From Pseudomonadota bacterium (GTDB lineage Bacteria; Pseudomonadota; Gammaproteobacteria; JAADHS01): a DNA stretch of 64,000 bases. Positions 17,276-27,619 of the stretch are shown one piece after another. Every line of letters starts with the position of its first letter. The stretch's first letter is position 1. The DNA is taken from assembly GCA_021821045.1 (NCBI GenBank), contig JAKACW010000010.1, forward strand, positions 20,537 through 84,536. The letters run 5' to 3'. A program made the translations under genes and the position numbers. The notes beneath the pieces are model-generated. The model saw nothing but the letters and a program-made list of their open reading frames with translations. It was not told where the DNA came from and ran no database searches.

Positions 17276-18601
17276 ATGGGGAAATACAGACGCGCTTTGA
17301 TATTGCTCACCGCCTTGTTGTCCGCTCAAGTCGCTTACGCGTCATCGAATTTTCTCGCCAAGAGCAGGGGTTTGGGCTTCGAGATTATTCAAACCTATAG
17401 CAGCTCCCATGCCCTGCTCATCGAGCAAAGCGACTATCCTCCCGGGCCATGGAGTGACCTCGAAACCATTCCTGGCGAACACGACCAAATCGAAGCGCTC
17501 TTGCGAGAAGAAGGCGTCGATTCAATCACTCGCGTGCGCAACGAAGACCTGGACGGCCTGCGCCGAGCGTTCGAATTATTTATCAAAGTGCATGGTTTCG
17601 AGAAAAATGCCCGCCTTATCGTTTTCTATTCCGGTCACGGATACACCACGCCCGACGGCAAAGCCTACCTCGTCCCGCGCACGACTGCCGATCCGCACAA
17701 GAATCTCGCGGCCTTCAAACGCCAAGCGTTGGATATGAACCAAGTCGCCTCGTGGGCGCGTCAGATCGATGCCAAACATGCCCTTTTTGTGTTCGACAGT
17801 TGTTTTTCCGGTTCGATCTTCTCGCAACGGGGGCCGACGCAGATACCTCCCTGGATATCACGCTTGGCGAGCGAACCGGTTCGGTATTTCATTACGGCCG
17901 GGAGTGCTAACGAACAAGTTCCCGCCAGAAGTTTGTTGGTACCGCACTTCGTGCGCGCCTTGCGCTATGGCGTGGCGGACTTCAACAAAGATGGTTTTGT
18001 GACGAGCGGCGAGCTGGGCGCCTACTTACGAGTCATGATTTCCGAAACCGGAATGCAAACGCCACAGCACGGCCCCTTGCGCGAACCTCGGTTCGACGGC
18101 GGTGATGTCGTGTTTCGCGTACTGGATCCAAGCTATCTCGCCCAGGCCAAGCCGTTACCCAACGACGAAATCGAACCACAAGGGGCGGCGTCCGACGGGG
18201 TAACGGAAAAACTACACGGCAAGGCTATCGACCCGACGGAACCGACGTCGGTCAGTGCGCTCAATCTGACCATTCCCAACGACATCGCGCAGGAAAATGC
18301 CAAACCATTGGCGGGCACGTCATCGACATATCAGCCGCACACACCGTTGTTGACGGGATCGCCGATGTCCACTGGCGGTGGACTCGCAAGCGATGAATCG
18401 GCATTCCCGACCGGGCCCACAACAGAAAATCGTCCAGCGCCAGCGCGCGATAAAGCGGAACGCTCGGCCTGGAAATGGGTACTAGGCGCGATTGCCATTG
18501 GAGCAGTTGTGGCGCTGGCTAGCGACTCTGGATCGTCCTCCGGCGATAGCCCGAACGAGGGCACCGTTATAATTGACGTGCCTGTTCCCGCCGGGCAGTA
18601 G
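17276..18601 (+). CDS. Secreted/anchored caspase-like (peptidase C14) protein
   Basis: 441 residues. Signal peptide (residues 1-22, ends VAYA), then a caspase-fold domain with catalytic His121 in FYSGHGY and Cys176 in DSCFSG, both intact. About 130 low-complexity residues follow, then a C-terminal hydrophobic segment starting WKWVLGAIAIGAVVALA (from 399) and a Ser/Gly/Asp tail. An EF-hand-like stretch (DFNKDGFVTSGEL) lies after the protease domain and may bind calcium. The shared C-terminal anchor links it to the Ig-like protein at 30761. It probably faces the periplasm. Substrates are unknown; bacterial relatives usually cut after basic residues. Confidence 0.86.
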   Translation: MGKYRRALILLTALLSAQVAYASSNFLAKSRGLGFEIIQTYSSSHALLIEQSDYPPGPWSDLETIPGEHDQIEALLREEGVDSITRVRNEDLDGLRRAFELFIKVHGFEKNARLIVFYSGHGYTTPDGKAYLVPRTTADPHKNLAAFKRQALDMNQVASWARQIDAKHALFVFDSCFSGSIFSQRGPTQIPPWISRLASEPVRYFITAGSANEQVPARSLLVPHFVRALRYGVADFNKDGFVTSGELGAYLRVMISETGMQTPQHGPLREPRFDGGDVVFRVLDPSYLAQAKPLPNDEIEPQGAASDGVTEKLHGKAIDPTEPTSVSALNLTIPNDIAQENAKPLAGTSSTYQPHTPLLTGSPMSTGGGLASDESAFPTGPTTENRPAPARDKAERSAWKWVLGAIAIGAVVALASDSGSSSGDSPNEGTVIIDVPVPAGQ

Positions 18602-18660
18602 TTAGGCGATTCGTCCACGTCTAAATCGCGACTGAATCGCGGCACAACCGAGGTCCCAAG

Positions 18661-21600
18661 TCACTGCGGCGGATCGACGATCGCAAAGCGCGGTTGAAGG
18701 CGTCCGAAAACAGTAAGAAACGATCCACCGAGGTACACTTTTCCGTTGAGTGGGTGAACCCGGATCACTGAGATGCTCCGCGCGCCGGGGGAAGGATTCC
18801 AATCAAGCACATCGCCGCCAGCTCCATTAACGGCAGCAACCCCCACCCGACTGGTATTGTTTACGTTGCCAAAATCTCCCGCAACGTAAAGCCGAGAACC
18901 GAACGTCATTGACACCACCACAGGGATACTGGAACCGACGACATCTTGACCATGGCCAAATCGACTCGTTAAGATGCGTTGGGCGCTCCCGTCAAGGGAA
19001 AAGGCCTCCAGCAAACCTGTACGACGAATTATCGGAAAATTCCCCTCAGAAACGTTACCACCCACGTAAAGACTCAAATCGGAGCGGGCCAACGCTGTTA
19101 CGAATAGACCGTCGGTGGCTAAGCTCCACCCCGACCGCAACGTCCCGTCCACTCCCACCGCAGCAAGCCCCCGCCTCGGCTCCGTGCCAATAGCGCGAAA
19201 ACTCCCCCCAAGAAACACGGTATCGACCCCGTTCGTCTCCAACGCGGTCACTTCGCCGTTTGGTCTCGGATCCCACGCGGTCACAGCGCCTGTCGCATCT
19301 AACGCCGCCGTATTCAGCCGATTTTGGCCAGCGAATTGCGCAAAATTGCCCCCAAAGTACAGAGTGTCCTGCAAGTGCACCATTCTGTTCGTCGTTGCCG
19401 ACGGTATCGATCCGAGTGCGCCGGGATTCCAGTCCGAGAGGTTGCCCTGTTTGTCGATTGCCGCCAGGCCACGCCGGTCCTGATTGCCGACCTTGCTGAA
19501 TGCGCCAAGCGCATATACCGTGCTTGGCGTCACCACGATATGGCTGACGCTATCATTGGGCGCCGGATTCCATGGCAACAACGATCCGTCCGAATTTATC
19601 GCCGCGACGTAGTCGCGAGCCTCTCCGTAGTTTTCAGATGCAAAATTGTCGGCCGAATGAACAAACAGCCCATTGTCGGCAACCGCCATCGTGTTGACAC
19701 TCTGAATCGCTAACTTAGTAGCCGTCCACTTCCAGGTCGGAAGACTTGCTTGGTCCGCCGCATACAGCTCGTCTCCGGAAGCCGCATACAGTCGCTCGTC
19801 GCCGCCCGCCAAATAAATCCGCAACTCGCTCCCAACGGCGAGAGAATTCAAGATTGCGCCCGTTTCGAAGTCGATTCGTGTCACCGCGTTCGCCCGACCA
19901 CGTTTCCCCGCGACGTAAAGACCATGGGTTGACGCGTGCATATCTGAAATGTCGATGGCCCCGCCATCAAAGCCTGCCCAGTCGCTATTCAGCGTTCCAT
20001 CATCGGAAAATGCGGCAAGCGAGCGTCGCTCCACTCCATCAACGGATTCAAATGGTCCGGCGACAAAAACCCGCCCCGTGGCCGCGGCAATAGAGCGGAC
20101 GAGATTTTCACCCGTATCGAGCCCTCTCTTAAATGTCGGGTTCCAGTCCTGCAACTCACCGGCGTGATCGAAAGCCGCTACCCAGCGGCGAAGAACGCGT
20201 GCCACGGAATAAAAATCTCCCGCAATGTATACTCGGCTGGCATTTCCGACGATATGCCGCACGGCGTGGCTAGGCGCTGGCTCCCACTGCTCAACCACGC
20301 CGGTGGGCAAAACCACGGCAGCGAGATTCTTCCGCTCAGTTCCCCCGACGGACTCAAACGAACCTCCTATATAGAGTCGACCGTTATACACGAACAGAGC
20401 GTGCACTCCGAAGTCCTTGTAGGGGCTCAACGCCGGGTCGCCGTGTACCGGCACGTCGAACACCGGATCGACGCTATCGTCATCCAATATGTGGACCAGA
20501 TTAGCGCGAGGCACGCCGTTGACGTGAGAGAACTGGCCACCCACATACCAGCCGCCAGCGCCGTCGGAAACAACGGCCCGCACCGTCCCTTCAATCTGAA
20601 AGGCGGACCGTTTACGTCCTGTCGAGGCGTCCACGACCATACCAGCACCAGCGGGTACCGAAAACCGCGTAAAGTCGCCGGCAAGGTAAACCGTGCCATC
20701 GTCGCCGATCTCGATGTCTCTGACCATTCCGTTTGGAACCATTTGGCCCGGTCTTGCGCGCTCTTCATCGGACAGCTTGGTGGACAGGCCATCGTAAACG
20801 GCCTCAAGGCGAATGTAGTAAATTTGGGCATTCCTCAAATTCGTCAGCATGTGCGGACTGCGAACGCTGGCCGCCATCGAACCGCCGGAGCATGCAGTAT
20901 AGTTCGAAATATCGCACCCCGAGGAAGTCGATACATACACGTTATACGTGGCCAGATCATCCATAGTCCATGTCAATTCGATTTCCCGATCGAACGGATT
21001 GGCATCGAGAATCAACGAGTCCGTACACGTAACACTGACATGGGTGATATCGCCATCATTGACTTGGCCGTCACCGTTGCTAACAATGCAGGTTTGCGCC
21101 GCCGGTTGCCTAAGGATGGCCACCTCATAACGGGCACCGTCTACCAATGGCAACCCGAAACGGTATGGGCCGTTACGAGAAATGACCAACTCTTCTACCC
21201 CGTTCTGCAGTACCAGACGCCCTGTCAGCCCAACAACTGCCCCACCCACACCGTAAGCCGGCTGATTCAAGGTAAAACAGTCAATAGAAATAGAGGAAAC
21301 ATCGGCTGCTGCGACGGTACCCATCGCATTCCTTACGATGCAGTAACGCGGCGCGTCGGGCTGAGTTCGGATGCTCACGGCGTACGCCCTCCCCCCGGGT
21401 AAACGGGTGTCGAATTCGGCCGGACCGTCGCCAGTAACGGTGAGATCGTCGCCACCGTTGTTCTGGAGCGCCGCTGTCGCCGTCTGCAGACCAGCCACGT
21501 GGGCAGTTATGCGATATAGAGGCGGGTCGCATGTAACGTAAATACCATACACGTGACCTTCATCGATGGTCCCGGAAGCGACTCCGCCAACGGCGCACGT

Positions 21601-22590
21601 TTGATTAGCTGGTTGTTGCGCGACGGCCACTTGATATTGCTCACCGTTGGCTAGCATGGTGGCAAAACGATGCTCGCCATCGCTGGCTACGGTGACGTTT
21701 TCGCTGCCCGCGGTGAGGGTCAGGCTTCCACGCAATCCGGAAACACGAAAATTGACGCTAAAAGCCGTAAGCGGTTCGGCTACGGGCGCCACGCGTCCTG
21801 ACACGGGCGTGCTTTCACCTTGACCGTTGCGTGCTGTAACCAATACGGTGTAGGCAATATCATTCTCCAAATCGGAAATCACGAGTGGACTAAGTGCACC
21901 GGACCGGCGAACCCCGCCACGCGCTTCATAGTCGCGCACGGTGAGATCGGCGTCGGTTCCATAATAGACATCATAGGACTCGGCGTTGGCAACGGCGTCC
22001 CACTGCACGGTGATTTGCTTGTTGGCAGGTGCCAGACGCAAACTAAGTGGACTGGCAGGTATCGCATCGAGGCACGGAAAGGTGCCCGCCTCAAGTTCAT
22101 CGAGATTCGTTGTGCCATCATTGTCATCGTCAAAAAGGTGCTCGATGGATGCGGCGCTAAAATCTACCGTAGCGTTTTCGGCATCTATCGTGATCCCTTC
22201 GACTTTTGTCGTTCGTGCTAGACGTATCTCTTCCGCGATACAGGAAGGATCAAAAAGGAGGTATTCGAGGAAAATTGAATGGTCACCCGGCGGGAGCGAA
22301 ACTTTGAAATTCGATAGACGCGTTCCGTCCTCCGACAACGTCACGTTTTTAACGGTACCAGACCAGCCAATGTCGTCGAGGCGAACTCTGACGTGCAACG
22401 CCGCCGTAGACCGAACAACCTTCGCGAGCCCCGAAGGGAGAAGCGGGCCGGTGGTTGCGACGACATCCGTTGCAATCTCGTGCCGGCCACAACCGGGCAA
22501 CAACAATGCCGCGCCCAGAATCGACGAGAGCCCGCGGCCGGCGGACTTCCCTATCCAGCGACGAGCCGAAGTTCGATCACGCTTCCTCAT
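18661..22590 (-). CDS. Large lipoprotein with FN3, four repeat modules and DUF5122 (delta-60) beta-propeller
   Basis: About 1309 residues from ATG 22590. Lipobox LLLPGC near residue 34. After an N-terminal domain and a NDGTTNLDELEAG stretch come a fibronectin-III domain (PANKQITVQW), three related 80-residue Cys-containing modules (each with a pattern like GxxGxLxLxxG, then YxVxIxxQP, then C), another FN3 domain, and at least ten delta-60-type beta-propeller repeats (pattern LYVGGSFxxxGGxxRxxLAAV). These are surface-display or adhesion architectures. It converges with the caspase gene and is followed downstream by no terminator I can see. No ligand can be named. Confidence 0.82.
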   Translation of the reverse strand: MRKRDRTSARRWIGKSAGRGLSSILGAALLLPGCGRHEIATDVVATTGPLLPSGLAKVVRSTAALHVRVRLDDIGWSGTVKNVTLSEDGTRLSNFKVSLPPGDHSIFLEYLLFDPSCIAEEIRLARTTKVEGITIDAENATVDFSAASIEHLFDDDNDGTTNLDELEAGTFPCLDAIPASPLSLRLAPANKQITVQWDAVANAESYDVYYGTDADLTVRDYEARGGVRRSGALSPLVISDLENDIAYTVLVTARNGQGESTPVSGRVAPVAEPLTAFSVNFRVSGLRGSLTLTAGSENVTVASDGEHRFATMLANGEQYQVAVAQQPANQTCAVGGVASGTIDEGHVYGIYVTCDPPLYRITAHVAGLQTATAALQNNGGDDLTVTGDGPAEFDTRLPGGRAYAVSIRTQPDAPRYCIVRNAMGTVAAADVSSISIDCFTLNQPAYGVGGAVVGLTGRLVLQNGVEELVISRNGPYRFGLPLVDGARYEVAILRQPAAQTCIVSNGDGQVNDGDITHVSVTCTDSLILDANPFDREIELTWTMDDLATYNVYVSTSSGCDISNYTACSGGSMAASVRSPHMLTNLRNAQIYYIRLEAVYDGLSTKLSDEERARPGQMVPNGMVRDIEIGDDGTVYLAGDFTRFSVPAGAGMVVDASTGRKRSAFQIEGTVRAVVSDGAGGWYVGGQFSHVNGVPRANLVHILDDDSVDPVFDVPVHGDPALSPYKDFGVHALFVYNGRLYIGGSFESVGGTERKNLAAVVLPTGVVEQWEPAPSHAVRHIVGNASRVYIAGDFYSVARVLRRWVAAFDHAGELQDWNPTFKRGLDTGENLVRSIAAATGRVFVAGPFESVDGVERRSLAAFSDDGTLNSDWAGFDGGAIDISDMHASTHGLYVAGKRGRANAVTRIDFETGAILNSLAVGSELRIYLAGGDERLYAASGDELYAADQASLPTWKWTATKLAIQSVNTMAVADNGLFVHSADNFASENYGEARDYVAAINSDGSLLPWNPAPNDSVSHIVVTPSTVYALGAFSKVGNQDRRGLAAIDKQGNLSDWNPGALGSIPSATTNRMVHLQDTLYFGGNFAQFAGQNRLNTAALDATGAVTAWDPRPNGEVTALETNGVDTVFLGGSFRAIGTEPRRGLAAVGVDGTLRSGWSLATDGLFVTALARSDLSLYVGGNVSEGNFPIIRRTGLLEAFSLDGSAQRILTSRFGHGQDVVGSSIPVVVSMTFGSRLYVAGDFGNVNNTSRVGVAAVNGAGGDVLDWNPSPGARSISVIRVHPLNGKVYLGGSFLTVFGRLQPRFAIVDPPQ

Positions 22591-22669
22591 GGCGCGGCGG
22601 CCCTCCCCTTTCCGTAGACGGGACAATCCCCGCGGATTTTTTAGCACAGGGCAAGACCCGGGTCCACCG

Positions 22670-22701
22670 AGAGCCCATTCTCCGCACGAAGAATGGGCTC
22701 T
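22670..22701. terminator. Hairpin between lipoprotein and HAF-repeat genes
   Basis: Perfect 12-bp stem AGAGCCCATTCT with an eight-base loop, just after the HAF-repeat gene on the minus strand. It lacks a U-run, so termination is plausible but not certain. Confidence 0.55.
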
Positions 22702-22727
22702 GTTGGGTGCGCGGCGCTGGCCAGACG

Positions 22728-24074
22728 CTAACGCGACTCCGTCGGGACCAGAAGATAGAAAAAGCCGTCGCCGCCTTTTACAAGCACCCGCCCGTGGCGA
22801 TTAATGTCGATAGCAGTTTTCAATATCGTTTTGAGTGGCGTATCGAGCAAGGCATTCAAGTTGTACGCCTTTCCGTCGCGCCAAAATGCCGCCCGCGCGC
22901 CGGACTCTCCCACTATATCGCCGCCGTCGGTAATAGCGCGTGCCATGCTGTTGGCTCGATTCGGCAAATCGGGGAGCATCTTGAACACCCCGTTGTCCCA
23001 CTGCGCCGCTCGTTTCCGGCCGGCGGCGTCGGTCGCGTATCCGACAATTTTTGCGGAAACATTGTTATTGACGTCCAAAGCCTCGCTGGCGAAATTGCCA
23101 TAATCGTTGAGCAGGTGAACCTGGCCCGCGTACCACCGGAACGCGTTCTTCACCCCACTTCGGATGACATAACCGACGGCCATTTTACTGTCATTGACGT
23201 CGTTGGCCCGACTGGTCTGTCCTGCCGCGCCGATGCGTTCGACAACCCGATTGCGTCCGTCAAAGGACCACACGAACCCGTGAACCTTGCCGTCGCCGCC
23301 GACGCTGCTCGGCCAGCGACCGAATCCGCTGACATACTCGGTATAAGTTGACGTACGCGCCAGGCCCGTCGCGATACCGGAGTTGCCTCCCAAAGCGTTA
23401 AGCAACGCAAACCCGCCCAACTGGGAATGCCAGATTGCATCCACCTTGGTCGTGGCGCCAATGGACGGCTGTGATTCGCCCACGATCGTGCCCTCGTTGC
23501 TAATGGCCCGAGCGCTACTGGTGAGACGGGGAGTTCCGAGTTCGGAAAAGTAGTGGTTCTCAAAGTAGTAGGGTCCGATATTGAGCCATACCGCGTGTTT
23601 TTCACCGCTGGAATTCACGGCCTGGCCCACGATCTCGCCGTTGTCGTTCACGCCGTAGGCTTGGGTCAGGCCAGTTCCGGCCCGAAACCCCGCGCCATCG
23701 TAGGCGTGGCGGACTTTCACAGGGCGGAATCTGAGGGTCTTGATCCGATGATCACAATACTTGCCGTAAATGATCTCGTATCTCCGCTCCGGGCAGTTCC
23801 ACGCCGCGTTGGTAACGGTTGCCGACAAGGGCAAACCGGTAGTGCAGTCCGTCGGCACACCGTTGACGGTGCACGTTCGGGTAGTGGTTTTGGTGTTTGT
23901 GCTGGTATTGGTATTGGTATTGGTATTGGTAAAGATCTGAGTATTCAGATTGCTGACTGTGTTGGTGTATATATAATTGCGGGACCAGGTGCTGGCAGAT
24001 GCCGACAGCGTCGCCAGCGACAACAACATACCCAGATATAGAATCCCGATTCGATACACGTTTTTCGTTTCCAT
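22728..24074 (-). CDS. Secreted HAF-repeat protein with Thr-Asn tract
   Basis: 448 residues from ATG 24074, which has GAGGAA eight bases upstream. Signal peptide ends LSASAS; then a Thr/Asn-rich tract (NTNTNTNTSTNTKT, residues about 45-60), a short Cys-containing segment, and a series of HAF repeats (pattern GxIVGxSxxxGxxxAxxW) up to the C-terminus. HAF repeats are predicted beta-propeller-like extracellular modules of unknown function. A paralogue with the same design lies at 31694. A hexanucleotide microsatellite (23903-23930) encodes part of the Thr-Asn tract. It diverges from the DUF4384 lipoprotein with about 106 bp between starts. Confidence 0.83.
   Translation of the reverse strand: METKNVYRIGILYLGMLLSLATLSASASTWSRNYIYTNTVSNLNTQIFTNTNTNTNTSTNTKTTTRTCTVNGVPTDCTTGLPLSATVTNAAWNCPERRYEIIYGKYCDHRIKTLRFRPVKVRHAYDGAGFRAGTGLTQAYGVNDNGEIVGQAVNSSGEKHAVWLNIGPYYFENHYFSELGTPRLTSSARAISNEGTIVGESQPSIGATTKVDAIWHSQLGGFALLNALGGNSGIATGLARTSTYTEYVSGFGRWPSSVGGDGKVHGFVWSFDGRNRVVERIGAAGQTSRANDVNDSKMAVGYVIRSGVKNAFRWYAGQVHLLNDYGNFASEALDVNNNVSAKIVGYATDAAGRKRAAQWDNGVFKMLPDLPNRANSMARAITDGGDIVGESGARAAFWRDGKAYNLNALLDTPLKTILKTAIDINRHGRVLVKGGDGFFYLLVPTESR
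23903..23930. repeat. In-frame hexanucleotide tandem repeat
   Basis: TGGTAT repeated 4.7 times, encoding alternating Thr-Asn on the minus strand inside the HAF-repeat gene. Slippage would add or remove two residues without shifting the frame. Confidence 0.9.
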
Positions 24075-24180
24075 GGTGTGTTTCCTCATCGCTCGTGTTG
24101 TCCAATGCCATCGCGGCCGGGCCCTGGCCGCTAACGAACGCGTTGTCTTCAACTGTCACAGGACACGCTCGGGGAATGTT

Positions 24181-24792
24181 TTGGAAAAAATTTTTCACCG
24201 CATTGCCAGGCTTGGATTCCGGGCGCGAACTTGCGCGTTCGGCGCCGCAATCGCCGCTGCTCTGTTGAGCGGCTGCGCCGGCGTAACGCACCCAACGGTT
24301 ACGTCAGCAAATGGGGAATCGCAACCCGCGTCGGCAAGTCCAAGCATTGAAGTCACAACCCAACTTGGAAACGACGCCCGATTCATCGAAGGCGACACAA
24401 TTCAACTACTGCTCAGCTTGAACAATCCCGCCTATGTGGTGCTCGTATTAGAAGATGCCAGCGGTCGAATTTTTAGGATTTTCCCTACAGATCCTGCTCA
24501 GCCGGGGGCCGTTTCCCTGACCGCCGGTCGCTACCAGATAATTCCAAGCGCGCAGCAGGGCTATACCGTAACCGCGCCTTTTGGTCGCGAGACGGTGTGG
24601 GCGCTGGCATCGACCCGACCCCTGCCGGGATTTACGGGTACGCACGAAGAGACGTTTCTTCGTCTACATGAATCGATGGACCAGCTTCGCCAGCGCATGG
24701 CAGCCTATGCCGGGCAGTGCGACTGCGTCGTGGAGTGGGATCGGGTGAGCTTTCGCACCGCGGCGGACACGCTGGCCTGGCCCGATCGGTAA
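24181..24792 (+). CDS. DUF4384 lipoprotein
   Basis: About 203 residues from a TTG start at 24181 preceded by GGGG. Other starts further upstream are possible, but this one gives a compact lipoprotein signal with ALLSGC lipobox. The body is a DUF4384 domain: FIEGDTIQLLLSLNNPAYVVL, then GRIFRIFP and GRETVWALAS. DUF4384 domains are recurrent partners of bacterial caspase-like and kinase proteins; another copy ends the Ser/Thr kinase at 38725. It is followed 50 bp later by the M48 protease gene in the same direction, probably one operon with the sigma and anti-sigma genes. Confidence 0.8.
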   Translation: MEKIFHRIARLGFRARTCAFGAAIAAALLSGCAGVTHPTVTSANGESQPASASPSIEVTTQLGNDARFIEGDTIQLLLSLNNPAYVVLVLEDASGRIFRIFPTDPAQPGAVSLTAGRYQIIPSAQQGYTVTAPFGRETVWALASTRPLPGFTGTHEETFLRLHESMDQLRQRMAAYAGQCDCVVEWDRVSFRTAADTLAWPDR

Positions 24793-24842
24793 GGCCAAGG
24801 CGACGCCTGGACGGACCGCGGGCACTCTTGTAAAGTCAGCCC

Positions 24843-26702
24843 GTGATCGGACGCTCGGCGCTTGAACTGTGGACCACCTGGACAGGCCGCATCTTGTGCG
24901 CGCTGTCTGTCGCCATGAGCATTGCACTCGAAGCTAACGGGCAGTGGCACGACACCGGCAACGACGAGCGAGCGACAATGCAACGGCTCAAGCAACGGGC
25001 TGTTTCGGCCACGCAGCATTCCGGCGCCGCCTTCGCCCACGGCGTGTTTGACCGCATTGTGCGCGCCTGGGATTCGCCGCGGCAGGCACCGACGCTGTAC
25101 GTCGTGGCGGCGGACAACCAAGTCTGGGCCGCGTCATTGGACGACGGTTCGATCATCATTACCTTGGCCGCAGTCGATCTTGCGCGCCACGATTTACCAG
25201 CCGTCGCCGAAGCTCGCATGGCCTTCGTCTTGGCCCATGAACTAGGGCATCAGCGCGCCGACCACGGATGGCGCCAGCGCTATTTCGGTTTGAGCGGCAC
25301 CCAATCCCCGGCCCCGAGCGGCCAGGCTGAAAGCGGTTTTTCTCGATTGCTCCGCAGCAATCAGGAGCGCCAAGCCGACGCCGAAGGCGTTGTGCTGATG
25401 ATGCTCGCGGGCTTCGATCCGTTCGGCGTCGTGGGCGATACGCAGTTCTTCGATGACTGGATCGCCTCGTCCCAGGGCGAGCCCGTATGCGATCCGGGCG
25501 CGCGCGAGCGGCACCCAGCATGCGAAGAAGCGCTGCGGCGAGTCACGGCGGCGCGGGAGCAGTTGATCTATGTTGCTACCCAAGCCGCGTTATTCAATGT
25601 GGGCACGTTCGCTTTCGCAGCAGGCGACTACAAACAGGCACTGCGTTGCTTCACGGCGTTTGGGCGCATTTTTCCCGCCCCCTCCGTCCACGCCAACATC
25701 GGTCTGACCCATCTCGCCATCGCGGTAAATTACCGTGAACGTCTTGCGACGCGGGAGAACCGACAAGACCAACTCCTCGCACCGATCTTGGTGTTGCGCG
25801 ACAACCCGCTGCCTGAAGGCAATGCGGCAGTTCGAGGCGACGATGGCATCGAGGTTGCGCGCCTGCGCGAACAGATGTTCGCTCACTTGGACGCCAGCAT
25901 CACTGCATTTGAAAAAGCCGCCCAACTGCAGCCGAAAGAACCCAGTCATTATTTGTATCTCGCCGCGGGCCATCTACTCGCCGACAACCTTCCCATGGCC
26001 GAAGGCATCTTGCGAGGCAAATACGCTAGACAGTTTGCGGCCACGACCGCCTCTATCATGATCGAGGCCCACCTCGCCGCCGAGAAGCACAACGACCTTG
26101 CGGCGCGATTTCTCATCGAGCAAGCGATCGCCGACTTGCAGCGCGACGACTTAACCGGCGAAGAGGAAACGCTGCTGTTCGCGGCGTATCAGAATCTCGC
26201 GGTGCTCGCCAATCGCCGAGGTGACTCCGAACAGGTCGAAACCGCATGGTCGAATCTGGCTCGCTGGGCCGATCGGAACAATAGACCGCTGCTGTTTTCG
26301 CTTGCCCGCCGCCGTATTCTCACCGCACCGCCCGGTCGTACTTCCGCCACACTGGTTACCCCCGCACCTCCGATGCAGCGCAATTCAAGCACGGAGCCGC
26401 GACAGATTTTCGCGCTGTGGCTCGATAACGAGAAACTGAGTCTGCATATGCACGATAACGGTGAGCGAGTCGTCATGGACAGCAGCGCTCGAATCGTGGC
26501 CGCCTGGAACCGGCACGAGGGGTCTGCAGCGGACGGAATCACGTTGGAGCGCCTCATCGCCCGCTATGGAGCACCCTCACGCGCCATAGCCACAGCGCGG
26601 GAGACCTATCTCCTTTACGGAGAAATTGGGCTTGGATTTCAACTGCAAGATCAACGCAGCGTGGGATGGTTTCGCTACCCTGGCGCCGCGGCGATGAACT
26701 GA
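24843..26702 (+). CDS. M48-family zinc metalloprotease with TPR region
   Basis: 619 residues from a GTG start. An N-terminal hydrophobic segment (residues 17-32) is a likely signal or anchor. Zinc motif His132-Glu133-x-x-His136 in VLAHELGHQRADH and the third ligand Glu175 in ERQAD are present, so it should be active. Residues about 250-460 form tetratricopeptide repeats, as in BepA-like periplasmic proteases. The C-terminal 120 residues are unassigned. BepA relatives oversee outer-membrane protein assembly, so a quality-control role for the exported island proteins is a reasonable inference. The sigma-like gene begins 17 bp downstream. Confidence 0.87.
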   Translation: MIGRSALELWTTWTGRILCALSVAMSIALEANGQWHDTGNDERATMQRLKQRAVSATQHSGAAFAHGVFDRIVRAWDSPRQAPTLYVVAADNQVWAASLDDGSIIITLAAVDLARHDLPAVAEARMAFVLAHELGHQRADHGWRQRYFGLSGTQSPAPSGQAESGFSRLLRSNQERQADAEGVVLMMLAGFDPFGVVGDTQFFDDWIASSQGEPVCDPGARERHPACEEALRRVTAAREQLIYVATQAALFNVGTFAFAAGDYKQALRCFTAFGRIFPAPSVHANIGLTHLAIAVNYRERLATRENRQDQLLAPILVLRDNPLPEGNAAVRGDDGIEVARLREQMFAHLDASITAFEKAAQLQPKEPSHYLYLAAGHLLADNLPMAEGILRGKYARQFAATTASIMIEAHLAAEKHNDLAARFLIEQAIADLQRDDLTGEEETLLFAAYQNLAVLANRRGDSEQVETAWSNLARWADRNNRPLLFSLARRRILTAPPGRTSATLVTPAPPMQRNSSTEPRQIFALWLDNEKLSLHMHDNGERVVMDSSARIVAAWNRHEGSAADGITLERLIARYGAPSRAIATARETYLLYGEIGLGFQLQDQRSVGWFRYPGAAAMN

Positions 26703-26719
26703 CGGGCAAGTTGTCGAAA

Positions 26720-27619
26720 ATGAGCATCGAACCCGACCTGATTCTGGCTCGATCCGCCGCTGCGGGCGATCGCGAGGCCAAACGTCGAGTCGCGGCGCTG
26801 GCGCATGACGTCGCCCGCCGTTGCGCCGTCAAATACTGCAAGCGTTTTTGTGGGCCGAACCGGCGGCAGTACTACTGCACGGTCGACGCCAGCTACGGAC
26901 TACAGCAGCATGACGCGCCGCGCTGCGAGTGGGGTAGTTTTAGTTATTTTTTCTTTTTCGATGCGCTGGCCGGCCCGGCCGCATTACTTCGCTACGAGGG
27001 ACGCAATGGAACGTCCCTCGCCGAATACCTGCGCGCGGTGGCCGGATCGGTAAGCCTATGGGAACGGTGGAAGAATCAACGGTTCCAGCGCCGCGTCCAT
27101 GTCTTGCGCGCCATCGAAGACCTCGGACCCGAAGCAAAGCAGGTCTACTTTTGGCTGCGCGACGGCGACAATGTTCCGAACATCGCCCAGCGCCTGAACC
27201 TCGGGGAGCCAATCGTCGCGCGCCTCGTTACCGCGATAAAACGCACGTTGGTGAACGAACGTCGAACGTACCTGCTTGGCGATCAATCCAGCATGAGTCT
27301 GTCGGATCTGTCTCACGACCAACTGGACTCCGCCGAGGAGGGACCCACCTGGGAACCACCCAGCATCGACCCGCCACCCGAGGACGCGGAAATCCTCGCC
27401 CGCATCGACAAGGTATTGCCACAATTGAACTGGCTGGAGCAATTCATCATTCAAGCCATGGTGATGGAAGGCCTTTCGGCGGACGCGGTGCTGCAAGCCC
27501 TACGCGAGCAGGATGTGGCAATCAAACCCGGGCAGCCGATTGAGCAGGCTACCATCAACCAGGTGTACTATTTGCGAGACAAGACGGTGGCTAAACTAAA
27601 GCGTATGATCAATGCGTAG
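26720..27619 (+). CDS. Atypical RNA polymerase sigma-70-family protein
   Basis: 299 residues from ATG 26720. The N-terminal part starts with the common sigma pattern DLILARSAAAGDREAKRR. A Cys-rich stretch follows (CAVKYCKRFCG, then YYCTVD and an Aromatic-rich SYFFFFD), and then an alpha-helical region containing DGDNVPNIAQRLNLGEPIVARL, which resembles the region-4 helix-turn-helix. The coupled downstream gene encodes a membrane protein with two zf-HC2-type zinc fingers, the usual anti-sigma arrangement, so I read the pair as an ECF-like sigma and its anti-sigma. The length exceeds that of typical ECF sigmas. The direct targets are not identifiable. Confidence 0.65.
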   Translation: MSIEPDLILARSAAAGDREAKRRVAALAHDVARRCAVKYCKRFCGPNRRQYYCTVDASYGLQQHDAPRCEWGSFSYFFFFDALAGPAALLRYEGRNGTSLAEYLRAVAGSVSLWERWKNQRFQRRVHVLRAIEDLGPEAKQVYFWLRDGDNVPNIAQRLNLGEPIVARLVTAIKRTLVNERRTYLLGDQSSMSLSDLSHDQLDSAEEGPTWEPPSIDPPPEDAEILARIDKVLPQLNWLEQFIIQAMVMEGLSADAVLQALREQDVAIKPGQPIEQATINQVYYLRDKTVAKLKRMINA